The notes beneath the pieces are model-generated. The model was not told the DNA's origin, did not search any database, and was given only the letters and a program-made list of their open reading frames with translations. A stretch of DNA of 64,000 nt, taken from Mycobacterium sp. ITM-2016-00317. Its GTDB lineage: Bacteria > Actinomycetota > Actinomycetes > Mycobacteriales > Mycobacteriaceae. The DNA lies in contig NZ_CP134399.1 in assembly GCF_002968295.1 (NCBI RefSeq), positions 1,302,001 to 1,366,000 on the forward strand, given 5' to 3'. The position numbers were made by a program, and so were the translations under genes. Below, in pieces: positions 56,250 to 64,000 of this stretch; positions within the stretch are counted from its first letter, which is position 1, and each line of letters starts with the position of its first letter.

Positions 56250-56784
56250 ACCCCTGCTCGGTGATCCCGAGCGCGGCGTTCATCCGGGCCCGCATGTTCT
56301 CCACGGCGATCTGATAGGTCAGCTCGATGACACCGTCGGCGCCGAAGCGGCGGCGCAGGTCGGCCACCTGCTCGTCGGTGACGGTGTGCGGGTCGGTGGT
56401 CATCGCGCCCGCGTAGGCGATCGCGGCGCGTTCGTCGCCGGTGAAGCGCGGCGAGCTGGCGTAGTCGTCGATCTCGGTCAGCCGCGCCATGTCCAGGCCG
56501 TCCAGGCGCATCAGCATCGCGCCGAAGTCGACGCACCACGAGCACCCGATCTGCCGGGCGGTCCAGTAGACGGCCAGTTCGCGCACGCCGGCGGGCAACG
56601 TGGTCGAGGCCCGGTCCAGCATCGCCTCGTGCACCGCGCCGGCCAGCATCAGCCGCGGATGATGCGCGTAGATCGCGAACGGTTCGGGCACCTCGCCGAA
56701 GCGGCGCTTGGCGAAGCGCCACAACAGCCGGGTTCGCAGCGAGGCGCGGGCGGGGGACAGGGGTTCGATGCGTGTCGTCGTCAT
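56179..56784 (-). CDS. Carboxymuconolactone decarboxylase / AhpD-like protein, SigJ partner
   Basis: 201 residues from ATG 56784. All-alpha AhpD fold with the CxxC redox motif in WTARQIGCSWCVDFGAML and the downstream YQIAVENMRARMNAALG helix. ECF41 sigma factors are almost always adjacent to such a CMD/oxidoreductase/epimerase gene, which they transcribe. A perfect ECF41 promoter lies 8 bp upstream. Likely peroxidase or oxidoreductase; substrate unknown. Confidence 0.9.
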   Translation of the reverse strand: MTTTRIEPLSPARASLRTRLLWRFAKRRFGEVPEPFAIYAHHPRLMLAGAVHEAMLDRASTTLPAGVRELAVYWTARQIGCSWCVDFGAMLMRLDGLDMARLTEIDDYASSPRFTGDERAAIAYAGAMTTDPHTVTDEQVADLRRRFGADGVIELTYQIAVENMRARMNAALGITEQGFSSGDSCRVPWANADQQDSAANR

Positions 56785-56792
56785 ACAGGTCA

Positions 56793-56819
56793 GACGAACC
56801 AGGCCTCCCAGGTGTGACA
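56793..56819 (-). promoter_or_regulatory. ECF41 (SigJ) promoter: TGTCACA-N16-CGTC
   Basis: On the minus strand TGTCACA (56819-56813), 16 nt spacer, CGTC (56796-56793). This equals the published ECF41 consensus. It ends 8 nt before the CMD start codon, so the transcript would be leaderless or nearly so. Confidence 0.85.
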
Positions 56820-56944
56820 GAAATCCGACGGTCGATCCGGCCAGGTTTCCGCGCGGTGCCCGCAGGGAAGAGCTGTGGTCGAACCCCGGCGCCGGGTGAT
56901 CCGGCGGTATCGAGAAGAGGCGCCGTCTGCTGCACCGAATCGCG

Positions 56945-59254
56945 TTGTGGGCCATCGCGGCACCGCGCCGCATCGTGGCCGTGGCAGTCATGCTCATGGT
57001 CGGGGCGGCGATTTTCGGCGTACCGGTGGCGGGCAGTCTGGCCGCCGGCGGCTTCCAGGATCCGACGTCGGAGTCGACGCGCGCCACCCGCATCCTGATC
57101 GACACGTTCGGCCGCGGCGACATGCAGCTCGTCCTCGCCGTCACCGATCCGCAGGGCGCCGACGCCCCGGCCGCCCGGGACACCGGACAGGACATCGCCG
57201 CACGGGTTGCGGCGGACCCGGCCGTCGTCAGCGTGACCTCCACCTGGACCGCACCGCCCGGCCAGGCCGCCGCGCTGACCTCTGAGGACGGTCGCACCGG
57301 CCTGGTCATCGCCGAACTGCGCGGCGACGAGAATATCGCCCCCCGCCGGGCCCAGGCGCTGGTCGACGACATCACCGCCACCGTGCTGCCGCGGCATCCG
57401 GGCGTCACGGTGCTGGCAGGCGGGTCGACGATCGTCTACGAGCAGATCAACGACCAGACGCAGCGCGACGTGCTGCTGATGGAGGCGATCGCGATCCCGC
57501 TCAGTTTTCTGGTGCTGGTCTGGGTGTTCAAGGGACTGCTCGCCGCGGCGCTGCCGGTGGCGGTCGGCGGCCTGGCGATCGTGTCGACGATGTCGGTGCT
57601 GCGCGTCGTCGCCACGGGCACCGACGTGTCGATCTTCGCGCTGAATCTGGCCACCGCGCTGGGTCTGGCGCTGGCCATCGACTACACACTGCTGATCGTC
57701 AGCCGGTTCCGCGACGAGATCGCCGCAGGCGCGGACCGCGACCGCGCGCTGATCACCACGATGACGACCGCGGGCCGCACCGTGCTGTTCTCCGCGCTGA
57801 CCGTCGCGCTGTCGATGGCGACGCTGGTGCTGTTCCCGATGTACTTCCTGAAGTCGTTCGCCTACGCCGGCGTCGCCACCGTCGTGTTGTGCGCCGTGGC
57901 CGCGATCGTGGTCACCCCGGCGGCGATCGTGCTGGCCGGTCCACGCCTCGATGCGTTCGACGTCCGCCGCCTGGTCCGGCGCACCGCGCCGGCGGACCGG
58001 CCTATGGAACAGAACTTCTGGTACCGCTCGACCAAGTTCGTGATGGGCCGGGCGGTGCCGGTGGGGCTGGCCGGGGTGGTGCTGCTGGTCGCTCTCGGCC
58101 TGCCGTTTTTGGGGGTGACGTGGGGGGTGGCCGACGACCGGGCGCTGCCCGCGTCGGCGTCCGCGCATCAGGTCGGCGACATTCTGCGCGCCGACTTCGC
58201 CGACAACTCCGAGACCGCGCTGACGGTTGTGGTGCCCGACGCCGCCGGTCTGACACCGCAGGACTTCGACCGGTTCGCCGCCGAGGCGTCGGTGATCGAG
58301 GACGTGTCGATGGTCAGCGCGCCGACGGGCACGTTCGCCGACGGCCGCCGGGTGGGACCGGTGACCGGTGCGGCCGGTCAGCGTGGCGGCGCGGCGTTCC
58401 TGACCGTCGGCAGCAACGCGCCGCCGTTCTCGGTGGAGTCCGAACGCCAGCTCGACCGGCTGCGCGCGCTCGGCGGCCCCGGCGGTCGCGCCGTCGAGGT
58501 CACCGGGATCGCGCAGATCAACAGGGACAGCGTCGATTCGATCACCGCGCGGCTGCCGATGGTGCTCGGCATCATCGCGGCGATCACCTTCGTGCTGTTG
58601 TTCCTGCTCACCGGCAGTGTGGTGCTGCCGCTCAAGGCGCTGGTGCTCAACGCGCTGTCGTTGTCGGCGGCGTTCGGCGCGCTGGTCTGGATCTTCCAGG
58701 ACGGCCATCTCGGCGCCCTCGGCACCACACCGACCGGGACGCTGGTGGTCAACATGCCGGTGCTGCTGTTCTGCGTGGCGTTCGGGCTGTCCATGGACTA
58801 CGAGGTCTTCCTGATCGCCCGCATCCGCGAGTTCTGGCTCGCCGCTGGGTGTCGGGACAACGACGAGAGCGTCGCGCTGGGCCTGGCGCACACCGGCAGG
58901 GTGGTGACCGCGGCGGCGTTGATCATGTCGGTCTCGTTCGGCGCGCTCATCGCCGCACAGGTGTCGTTCATGCGGATGTTCGGGCTCGGCCTGATGCTGG
59001 CCGTGCTGATCGATGCCACGCTGGTGCGGATGGTGCTGCTGCCTGCGCTGATGCATCTGATGGGGCGGTGGAACTGGTGGGCACCGGCCCCGCTGGCCCG
59101 CTGGCATGACCGTCTGGGCAGCGGCTCGCGGCGCTCGGCGCGGCATCCGGTACGGCGGAGCGCGTACGGCGGCGGTGACGAAATAAATGACACATCCGAC
59201 CAATCCGGGGTGACCGCGGTTCCGAATGGAAGCCATAGCACTCAGCCGAGATGA
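56945..59254 (+). CDS. MMPL family transporter
   Basis: About 769 residues. RND-type mycobacterial membrane protein with two halves, each a membrane segment, a periplasmic loop and a five-helix bundle. FALNLATALGLALAIDYTLL and NMPVLLFCVAFGLSMDYEVF carry the proton-relay Asp-Tyr pairs. The start is uncertain: TTG 56945 is the first standard codon, but homologous-looking sequence (LLHRIA) begins ~15 bp earlier and AGAAGAGG precedes it, so a CTG start at 56927-56930 is possible. The stop codon overlaps the region just before crtE, so it is probably co-transcribed with the carotenoid genes. Confidence 0.9.
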   Translation: MWAIAAPRRIVAVAVMLMVGAAIFGVPVAGSLAAGGFQDPTSESTRATRILIDTFGRGDMQLVLAVTDPQGADAPAARDTGQDIAARVAADPAVVSVTSTWTAPPGQAAALTSEDGRTGLVIAELRGDENIAPRRAQALVDDITATVLPRHPGVTVLAGGSTIVYEQINDQTQRDVLLMEAIAIPLSFLVLVWVFKGLLAAALPVAVGGLAIVSTMSVLRVVATGTDVSIFALNLATALGLALAIDYTLLIVSRFRDEIAAGADRDRALITTMTTAGRTVLFSALTVALSMATLVLFPMYFLKSFAYAGVATVVLCAVAAIVVTPAAIVLAGPRLDAFDVRRLVRRTAPADRPMEQNFWYRSTKFVMGRAVPVGLAGVVLLVALGLPFLGVTWGVADDRALPASASAHQVGDILRADFADNSETALTVVVPDAAGLTPQDFDRFAAEASVIEDVSMVSAPTGTFADGRRVGPVTGAAGQRGGAAFLTVGSNAPPFSVESERQLDRLRALGGPGGRAVEVTGIAQINRDSVDSITARLPMVLGIIAAITFVLLFLLTGSVVLPLKALVLNALSLSAAFGALVWIFQDGHLGALGTTPTGTLVVNMPVLLFCVAFGLSMDYEVFLIARIREFWLAAGCRDNDESVALGLAHTGRVVTAAALIMSVSFGALIAAQVSFMRMFGLGLMLAVLIDATLVRMVLLPALMHLMGRWNWWAPAPLARWHDRLGSGSRRSARHPVRRSAYGGGDEINDTSDQSGVTAVPNGSHSTQPR

Positions 59255-59267
59255 AGAGGGGACACGG

Positions 59268-60365
59268 TTGAACAGGGGTGAACTCGCCGGCCTGCAGTTG
59301 GCGGAGCCGGGTCTGAGGAGTTGGCGGCAGAACGTCCGGGCGGCGGTCCGGGACAATCTTGAAGACTTCGTACATGGCGAGTGCGTGCGCCGGCTGGACA
59401 GAGCCGGGGTCGGCGTCGCCGGGGATCTGCTGGCCGGGTTCCTCGACGGCGGCAAGTACGTGCGCTCGACGTTCATGTACCTGGGCTGGCTGTGCGGCGC
59501 AGACGAGGACGACGCCGCGCTGAGGGCGTCGGCGAGCCTGGAGTTGTTGCACACTTTCGCGCTGATCCAGGACGACGTGATGGACAACTCGCCGCTGCGG
59601 CGGGCCCGCCCCACCGCGCACGTGGTGTTCGGGCGCTGGCACCGCGACAACGGTCTGGCCGGCTCGGCGAGCCGGTTCGGCGAGTCCGCGGCGATCCTGC
59701 TCGGCGATCTGTGCCTGGTGTGGGCCGAGGAGATGTTGCGCCGCAGCGGAATTGGCGCCGACGCGCTAGCCCGGGTGCTGCCGCGCTATGACGACATGCG
59801 CACCGAGCTGGCGGTCGGTCAGTTGTCGGACCTGCTCAACAGCTGCCAGACGTTCCCGACCCTGCCGGAGGTGCTCGACGTGCTGCGCCGCAAATCCGGC
59901 AACTACACGGTGCGCCGGCCGCTGGAGCTCGGCGCCGCGATGGCCGGCTGCGGCAACGACGTCTCGGATGCGCTGTCCGGGTACGGCGCCGCGATCGGCG
60001 AGGCGTTCCAGTTGCGCGACGACATCCTCGGGGTGTTCGGATCCCCTTCTCTGACCGGTAAATCCGTGCGCAGCGACATGGAAGAGGGCAAGGCCACCAG
60101 CGTCATCGTCGCGGCATACGAACTGGCCGGGGCGGGGCTGCGGCGCCAGCTCGCCGAGCTGATGCGCAGCCCGGAGGTGGACGCCGACGCGGTGGAGCGC
60201 TGGCGCACGCTGATCATGGCCAGCGGCGCCGTGCAGTGGATCGAGGAGCAGATCGCCCGGCGGCACGACGCGGCGCTGCGCTTCCTCGACGGAGCCCGCC
60301 TCCCCGAGGTGCCCCGCGCCGCGCTGGCCGAGATGGCCGTCGCCTGCACGCAGCGGGCCGCCTGA
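59268..60365 (+). CDS. crtE: Polyprenyl (geranylgeranyl) diphosphate synthase CrtE
   Basis: 365 residues from TTG 59268 (GAAGAGGGG 6 nt upstream); ATG 59226 would overlap mmpL by 29 bp and adds residues without homology. Trans-prenyltransferase with first aspartate-rich motif DDVMDNSPLRRARPTAH and second QLRDDILGVFG, plus GKYVRSTFMYLGWL. Makes GGPP for carotenoids. Couples to crtI by TGATG. Confidence 0.93.
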   Translation: MNRGELAGLQLAEPGLRSWRQNVRAAVRDNLEDFVHGECVRRLDRAGVGVAGDLLAGFLDGGKYVRSTFMYLGWLCGADEDDAALRASASLELLHTFALIQDDVMDNSPLRRARPTAHVVFGRWHRDNGLAGSASRFGESAAILLGDLCLVWAEEMLRRSGIGADALARVLPRYDDMRTELAVGQLSDLLNSCQTFPTLPEVLDVLRRKSGNYTVRRPLELGAAMAGCGNDVSDALSGYGAAIGEAFQLRDDILGVFGSPSLTGKSVRSDMEEGKATSVIVAAYELAGAGLRRQLAELMRSPEVDADAVERWRTLIMASGAVQWIEEQIARRHDAALRFLDGARLPEVPRAALAEMAVACTQRAA

Positions 60366-61882
60366 TGCGCGCGCTGAGCGGTCGAACCGACCGCGTCGTC
60401 GTGGTCGGCGCCGGGCTGTCCGGACTGTCGGCGGCGATGCAGTTGGCCGGACGCGGGCGCGCGGTCACCGTCGTCGAACGCGGTCTGCACCCCGGCGGCC
60501 GCGTCGGCCGCGCCGACGTCCTCGGCTACCGGCTGGACACCGGGCCGACGGTGCTGACCATGCCCGACATCATCGACCAGGCCTTCGCCGCCGTCGGGGA
60601 GTCGCTGGCCGACTGCCTGCCGATGGACCCCGTACACCCGGCCTATCACGCGAAATTCGCCGACGGCAGCGCCCTGCAGGTGCACACCGAGGCGGCGGCG
60701 ATGGCGACGGAGATCGAACGCTTCGCCGGCCGCGCGGAGGCCGACGGCTATCTGCGGCTGCGGGACTGGCTGACCAAGCTGTACCGCACCGAGTTCGACG
60801 GGTTCATCGCGGACAACTTCGACTCGCCGCTGTCGCTGCTGACGCCGTCGCTGGCACGGCTCGTCGCGCTCGGCGGGTTCCGCCGGTGGGAGCCGATGGT
60901 GCGCCGCTTCCTCAGCGACGAACGGCTGCTGCGGGTGTTCACCTTCCAAGCGCTCTACGCCGGGGTGCCGCCGCAGAGCGCGCTGGCGGTGTACGCGGTG
61001 ATCGCCTACATGGACACCGTGGCCGGGGTGTACTTCCCGCGCGGCGGGATGCGCGCGCTGCCCGACGCCATGGCCGCGGCCGCCACCCGGGCCGGTGTCG
61101 AATTTATCTACGAAGCACCGGTTTCCGAGCTGGAGTTCAACGGGTCCCGGGTGGCCGCGGTGCGCACCTCCGGCGGCCTGCGGGTGCCGGCCGACGCGGT
61201 GGTGCTGACCACCGAGTTACCCGACACCTACCGGCTGCTCGGCCGTACGCCGCGCCGGCCGCTGCGGCTGCGGCCCGCACCGTCGGCGGTGGTCGCCCAC
61301 GTCGGCTGCAAGTCCCTCGGCGACGGTGCCGGTCAGGAAGTCGGCCACCACACCATCCTGTTCGGCGACGCATGGAAGCAGACCTTCCGCGACATCATCG
61401 ACGACGGCCGGGTGATGGGTGATCCGTCGCTGCTGGTGACCCGCCCGACCGCCGGCGACCCGTCGCTGGCCCCGCCCGGACGTGACCTGCTCTACGTGCT
61501 GGCCCCGGCGCCCAACACCGAAATCGGCGCGCTGGACTGGGACAGCGCCGGATCGGGGTATGTCCAACAGATGCTGTCCACGGTGCGCGACCGGATGCCC
61601 GGTGTCGGCGACGACGCCGAGCTGCTGCACGTGGTCACCCCGGCCGACTGGCGCCGCCAGGGAATGGCGGCAGGCACCCCGTTCGCGCTCGCGCACACCT
61701 TCGCCCAGACCGGGCCGTTCCGCCCGGCCAACACCGTGCGCGGCATCGACAACGTCGTGCTCGCCGGCTCGTCCACCGTCCCCGGGGTCGGTGTTCCGAC
61801 CGCGATCCTGTCCGGCCGCCTCGCCGCCGACCGGATCACCGGCGTTCCTGTTCGTCTCACCTCGGAGGTCAACCACTCATGA
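60365..61882 (+). CDS. crtI: Phytoene desaturase CrtI
   Basis: 505 residues from ATG 60365. FAD-dependent desaturase converting phytoene to lycopene. N-terminal dinucleotide fold VVVVGAGLSGLSAAMQLAGR followed by GGRVGRADVLGYRLDTGPTV. The C-terminal bacterial-type signature is LAGSSTVPGVGVPTAILSGR. TGATG overlap with crtE and ATGA overlap with crtB show a tightly coupled operon. Confidence 0.95.
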   Translation: MRALSGRTDRVVVVGAGLSGLSAAMQLAGRGRAVTVVERGLHPGGRVGRADVLGYRLDTGPTVLTMPDIIDQAFAAVGESLADCLPMDPVHPAYHAKFADGSALQVHTEAAAMATEIERFAGRAEADGYLRLRDWLTKLYRTEFDGFIADNFDSPLSLLTPSLARLVALGGFRRWEPMVRRFLSDERLLRVFTFQALYAGVPPQSALAVYAVIAYMDTVAGVYFPRGGMRALPDAMAAAATRAGVEFIYEAPVSELEFNGSRVAAVRTSGGLRVPADAVVLTTELPDTYRLLGRTPRRPLRLRPAPSAVVAHVGCKSLGDGAGQEVGHHTILFGDAWKQTFRDIIDDGRVMGDPSLLVTRPTAGDPSLAPPGRDLLYVLAPAPNTEIGALDWDSAGSGYVQQMLSTVRDRMPGVGDDAELLHVVTPADWRRQGMAAGTPFALAHTFAQTGPFRPANTVRGIDNVVLAGSSTVPGVGVPTAILSGRLAADRITGVPVRLTSEVNHS

Positions 61883-62826
61883 TCAAGATGGAGCTCGACG
61901 CCGCAGGGGTGCGCGACCCGGAACTGCGCGAGGCCTACCGGCAGTGCCGGACGATCAACGCCCAGCACGGCAAGACGTTCTACCTGGCCACCCGGCTGCT
62001 CGCGCCCAAACAGCGCCCGGCGGTGCACGCGCTGTACGGGTTCGCCCGGGTCGCCGACGACATCCTCGACGATCTGGCCGGGACGGCGACGATCGAGCAG
62101 CGCGCCGAGCGGCTGCAGGAGTTGTCGACGCGGCTGTTCAGCAGTCTCGTCGACCGGCAGTCCTGTGACGGGGACCCGGTCCTGACCGCGGTGGTGCACA
62201 CCGCGCGCACCTACGACATCGGCTGGGACCTGTTCGACGATTTCCTGGCGTCGATGCGGATGGACCTGACGGTCACCGACTATCCCGACCGGCAGTCCCT
62301 GGACCGCTACATGCACGGCTCGGCCGAGGTGATCGGCCTGCAGATGCTGCCGGTGCTGGGCACCGTGGTTCCCCGCGAGGAGTCGGCGCCCTATGCCGCC
62401 GCGCTCGGCAAGGCGTTCCAGCTGACGAACTTCCTGCGCGACGTCGACGAGGATCTGACCAGGGGACGGGTCTACCTGCCCGCCGACGAGCTCGCCGCCC
62501 ACGGCGTGGACCGCGAGCTGCTGGCGTGGTGTCAGGCCAACCGGCGCACCGACGGCCGGGTGCGCGCGGCCCTGGCCGAGCAGCATGCGGTCGCGCGTCA
62601 GGTCTACGACCAGGCCCGGCCCGGGATCGCCACCCTGGCCCCGCCGTCGCGGCCCTGCGTGGCGGCCGCGCTGACGCTGTACTCCGACATCCTGGCCCGG
62701 ATCGAGGCGATCGACTTCGAGATCTTCGGCCGGCGTGCGACGGTGGGCAAGCCACGACGATTGGCCGTCGCCGTAGCGGGCATCGGCAAGGCATGGGTCA
62801 ACCGAGTGCGACTCAGGAGAGTGTGA
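61879..62826 (+). CDS. crtB: Phytoene synthase CrtB
   Basis: 315 residues from ATG 61879. Head-to-head condensation of two GGPP to phytoene. First Asp motif in ARVADDILDD, second in NFLRDVDEDLTRGRVYLP, plus FYLATRLLAP and YMHGSAEVIGLQMLPVLG. Normal length, intact. Confidence 0.96.
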   Translation: MIKMELDAAGVRDPELREAYRQCRTINAQHGKTFYLATRLLAPKQRPAVHALYGFARVADDILDDLAGTATIEQRAERLQELSTRLFSSLVDRQSCDGDPVLTAVVHTARTYDIGWDLFDDFLASMRMDLTVTDYPDRQSLDRYMHGSAEVIGLQMLPVLGTVVPREESAPYAAALGKAFQLTNFLRDVDEDLTRGRVYLPADELAAHGVDRELLAWCQANRRTDGRVRAALAEQHAVARQVYDQARPGIATLAPPSRPCVAAALTLYSDILARIEAIDFEIFGRRATVGKPRRLAVAVAGIGKAWVNRVRLRRV

Positions 62827-62828
62827 GG

Positions 62829-64000
62829 GTGGACCAGGGGCACCTCAAGGGGCATCGCAACGGATCCGATCGTCGGCGCAAGACCTGGCCCGCTCTCCCG
62901 GGCCGTGCCTCGGCGGGTGACGGCCGACCGCGCGTTGTCGTCATCGGCGGCGGCATCGCGGGTCTGGCCGCGGCCACCGGGCTGGCCGAACGCGGCGTCG
63001 CGGTCGACGTCGTGGAGAAGCAGGACTACCTCGGCGGGCGGGTCGGCGGCTGGCCGGACGCGCTGGAGGACGGCACACCGGCGGCGATGAACCGGGGCTT
63101 CCACGCGTTCTTCCGGCAGTACTACAACCTGCGGGCGATGTTGCAGCGCAGCGATCCCGGACTGACGGCGCTGACGCCGGTGGAGGACTACCCGCTGATC
63201 GACGGCGCCGGCAGGCAGGACACGTTCCGCGGGCTGCCGCAGACCCCGCCGTTGAACGCGCTGGCCTTCGCGTTGCGCAGCCCCACCTTCCGGCTGCGGG
63301 ACCTGGTCCGGCTGGACGCCAAGGCCGCCGCGCCGCTGGCCGCGGTGTCGGTTCCCGAGACCTACGACCTGCTCGACGGCCGCGACGCGGCAACCTTCCT
63401 GCGCGACATCAACTTTCCCGAGGCAGCCCGGCACCTGGCCTTCGAGGTGTTCGCCCGCAGCTTCTTCGCGAGGCCGGAGACACTGTCGGCGGGCGAACTG
63501 GTCACCATGTTCCACATCTACTTCCTGGGCTCCAGCGAGGGCCTGATCTTCGATGTCGCCAACGCGAATTTCGATGTGGCACTGTGGAACCCGCTGCGCC
63601 GATATCTGGAGGGCCGGGGTGTGGTGTTCCACACCGGAGCCGAGGTCGACACCGTCACCGCCGGCGACGAGGTGACCGTGACCAGTGCCGGGGGCCGGAC
63701 GTGGACGGCCGACGCCGCGGTGCTGGCCACCGACGTCGGCGCACTGCAGCGGTTGGTGACGGACTCGCCCACCCTCGGGGACCCGGGGTGGCGCGCACAG
63801 GTCGCCGCGATGGGCACCGCGCCGCCGTTCGTGGTGCTGCGGCTGTGGCTGGACCGTCCCGTGCGCCGCGACCGTGCGGCGTTCGTCGCCACCGGTGGAC
63901 GTGAACCGCTCGACAACATCAGCGTGCTGGAGCGCTACGAGCGCGAGGCTGTCGAATGGTGCTCCCGCACAGGGGGTTCGGTGGTGGAGCTGCACGCCTA
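62829..64000 (+). CDS. crtU: CrtU-like FAD-dependent carotenoid desaturase/methyltransferase, 3' end outside window
   Basis: At least 390 residues; open to the window end. FAD fold VVVIGGGIAGLAAATGLAER, GGRVGGWPDALEDGT, then the CrtU-type block RGFHAFFRQYYNLRAML, GLPQTPPLNALAFALRSPT and FHIYFLGSSEGLIFDVANA. CrtU converts beta-carotene to isorenieratene, the aryl carotenoid known from M. aurum and streptomycetes. GTG 62829 is 8 nt after AGGAGA; GTG 62823 overlapping the crtB stop is an alternative. Lycopene cyclase genes would be expected just downstream. Confidence 0.87.
   Translation, partial: MDQGHLKGHRNGSDRRRKTWPALPGRASAGDGRPRVVVIGGGIAGLAAATGLAERGVAVDVVEKQDYLGGRVGGWPDALEDGTPAAMNRGFHAFFRQYYNLRAMLQRSDPGLTALTPVEDYPLIDGAGRQDTFRGLPQTPPLNALAFALRSPTFRLRDLVRLDAKAAAPLAAVSVPETYDLLDGRDAATFLRDINFPEAARHLAFEVFARSFFARPETLSAGELVTMFHIYFLGSSEGLIFDVANANFDVALWNPLRRYLEGRGVVFHTGAEVDTVTAGDEVTVTSAGGRTWTADAAVLATDVGALQRLVTDSPTLGDPGWRAQVAAMGTAPPFVVLRLWLDRPVRRDRAAFVATGGREPLDNISVLERYEREAVEWCSRTGGSVVELHA

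Noticed and set aside
56153..59650. 1165-codon minus-strand frame spanning sigJ to crtE
   Set aside because: Overlaps the mmpL gene, which has a clear MMPL structure. The translation is Gln/His/Arg-rich and merges several unrelated antisense regions.

Overview
The window is 64 kb of high-GC chromosome from a rapidly growing, pigmented Mycolicibacterium-type mycobacterium. The evidence is gene content and order. There is a mycobacterial ChoD-type cholesterol oxidase, guaA followed by imuA'-imuB, dnaE2 with a mycobacterial LexA box, a pentapeptide-repeat MfpA, a SAM-IV riboswitch before metC-metX, an HspX-like Hsp20, and a crtE-crtI-crtB-crtU carotenoid operon. Many genes begin at, or within about 8 nt of, the expected transcription start of a TANNNT-like -10 box, which is the leaderless arrangement common in mycobacteria.

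Layout. 1-2.5 kb: 3' end of choD and a secreted C39-like protein. 2.6-14.4 kb: guaA, the SOS mutagenesis genes imuA'-imuB and dnaE2 (each set with its own LexA box), and between them ohrR-ohr, iunH, htdY and a membrane protein with a degenerate GGDEF domain. 14.4-24 kb: nitroreductase, trmL, a methyltransferase, several small or hypothetical ORFs, an orphan mfpA, a tandem duplication of a small secreted protein, TetR regulators, an FHA-ABC transporter of the Rv1747 type and an old-yellow-enzyme oxidoreductase. 24-29 kb: folD with a DUF3017 membrane protein, then a leftward GT2-GT4-methyltransferase glycan cluster. 29-32 kb: leftward metC-metX-methyltransferase operon under a SAM-IV riboswitch. 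32-38.5 kb: alpha/beta hydrolase, xth, trpS, YihY/BrkB, dacB and a metallophosphoesterase. 38.7-45.6 kb: two coupled acyl-CoA synthetases with a divergent GAF-LuxR regulator, Hsp20, a chloroperoxidase-like hydrolase and an SMP-30 protein. 45.6-55.2 kb: Lrp regulator, aminotransferase and aldehyde dehydrogenase (polyamine or lysine type catabolism), an intact IS30 element, a large Asp/Pro-rich surface protein, a double universal stress protein and an APC permease. 55.3-64 kb: an ECF41 sigma factor (SigJ) convergent with its carboxymuconolactone-decarboxylase partner, then an MMPL transporter and the carotenoid genes, which run off the right edge.

Two properties cut across the window. First, eight otherwise conserved genes (imuB, htdY, the FHA-ABC transporter, metX, fadD, the MACS synthetase, the GAF-LuxR regulator and the SMP-30 gene) contain nine apparent single-base frame breaks. 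Nearly all are in G/C runs, and this looks more like assembly indel error than gene decay. Second, a palindromic intergenic element built on GCCGAAATTGCATTCCA recurs as two full hairpins, one diverged hairpin and two half copies.

The most distinctive signals are a perfect ECF41-type promoter (TGTCACA-N16-CGTC) in front of the decarboxylase gene, the SAM-IV riboswitch, mfpA without its usual GTPase/conservon neighbours, and the dispersed palindrome family. I saw no CRISPR array, no rRNA or tRNA gene and no prophage. I did not find a clearly new defence or biosynthetic system.
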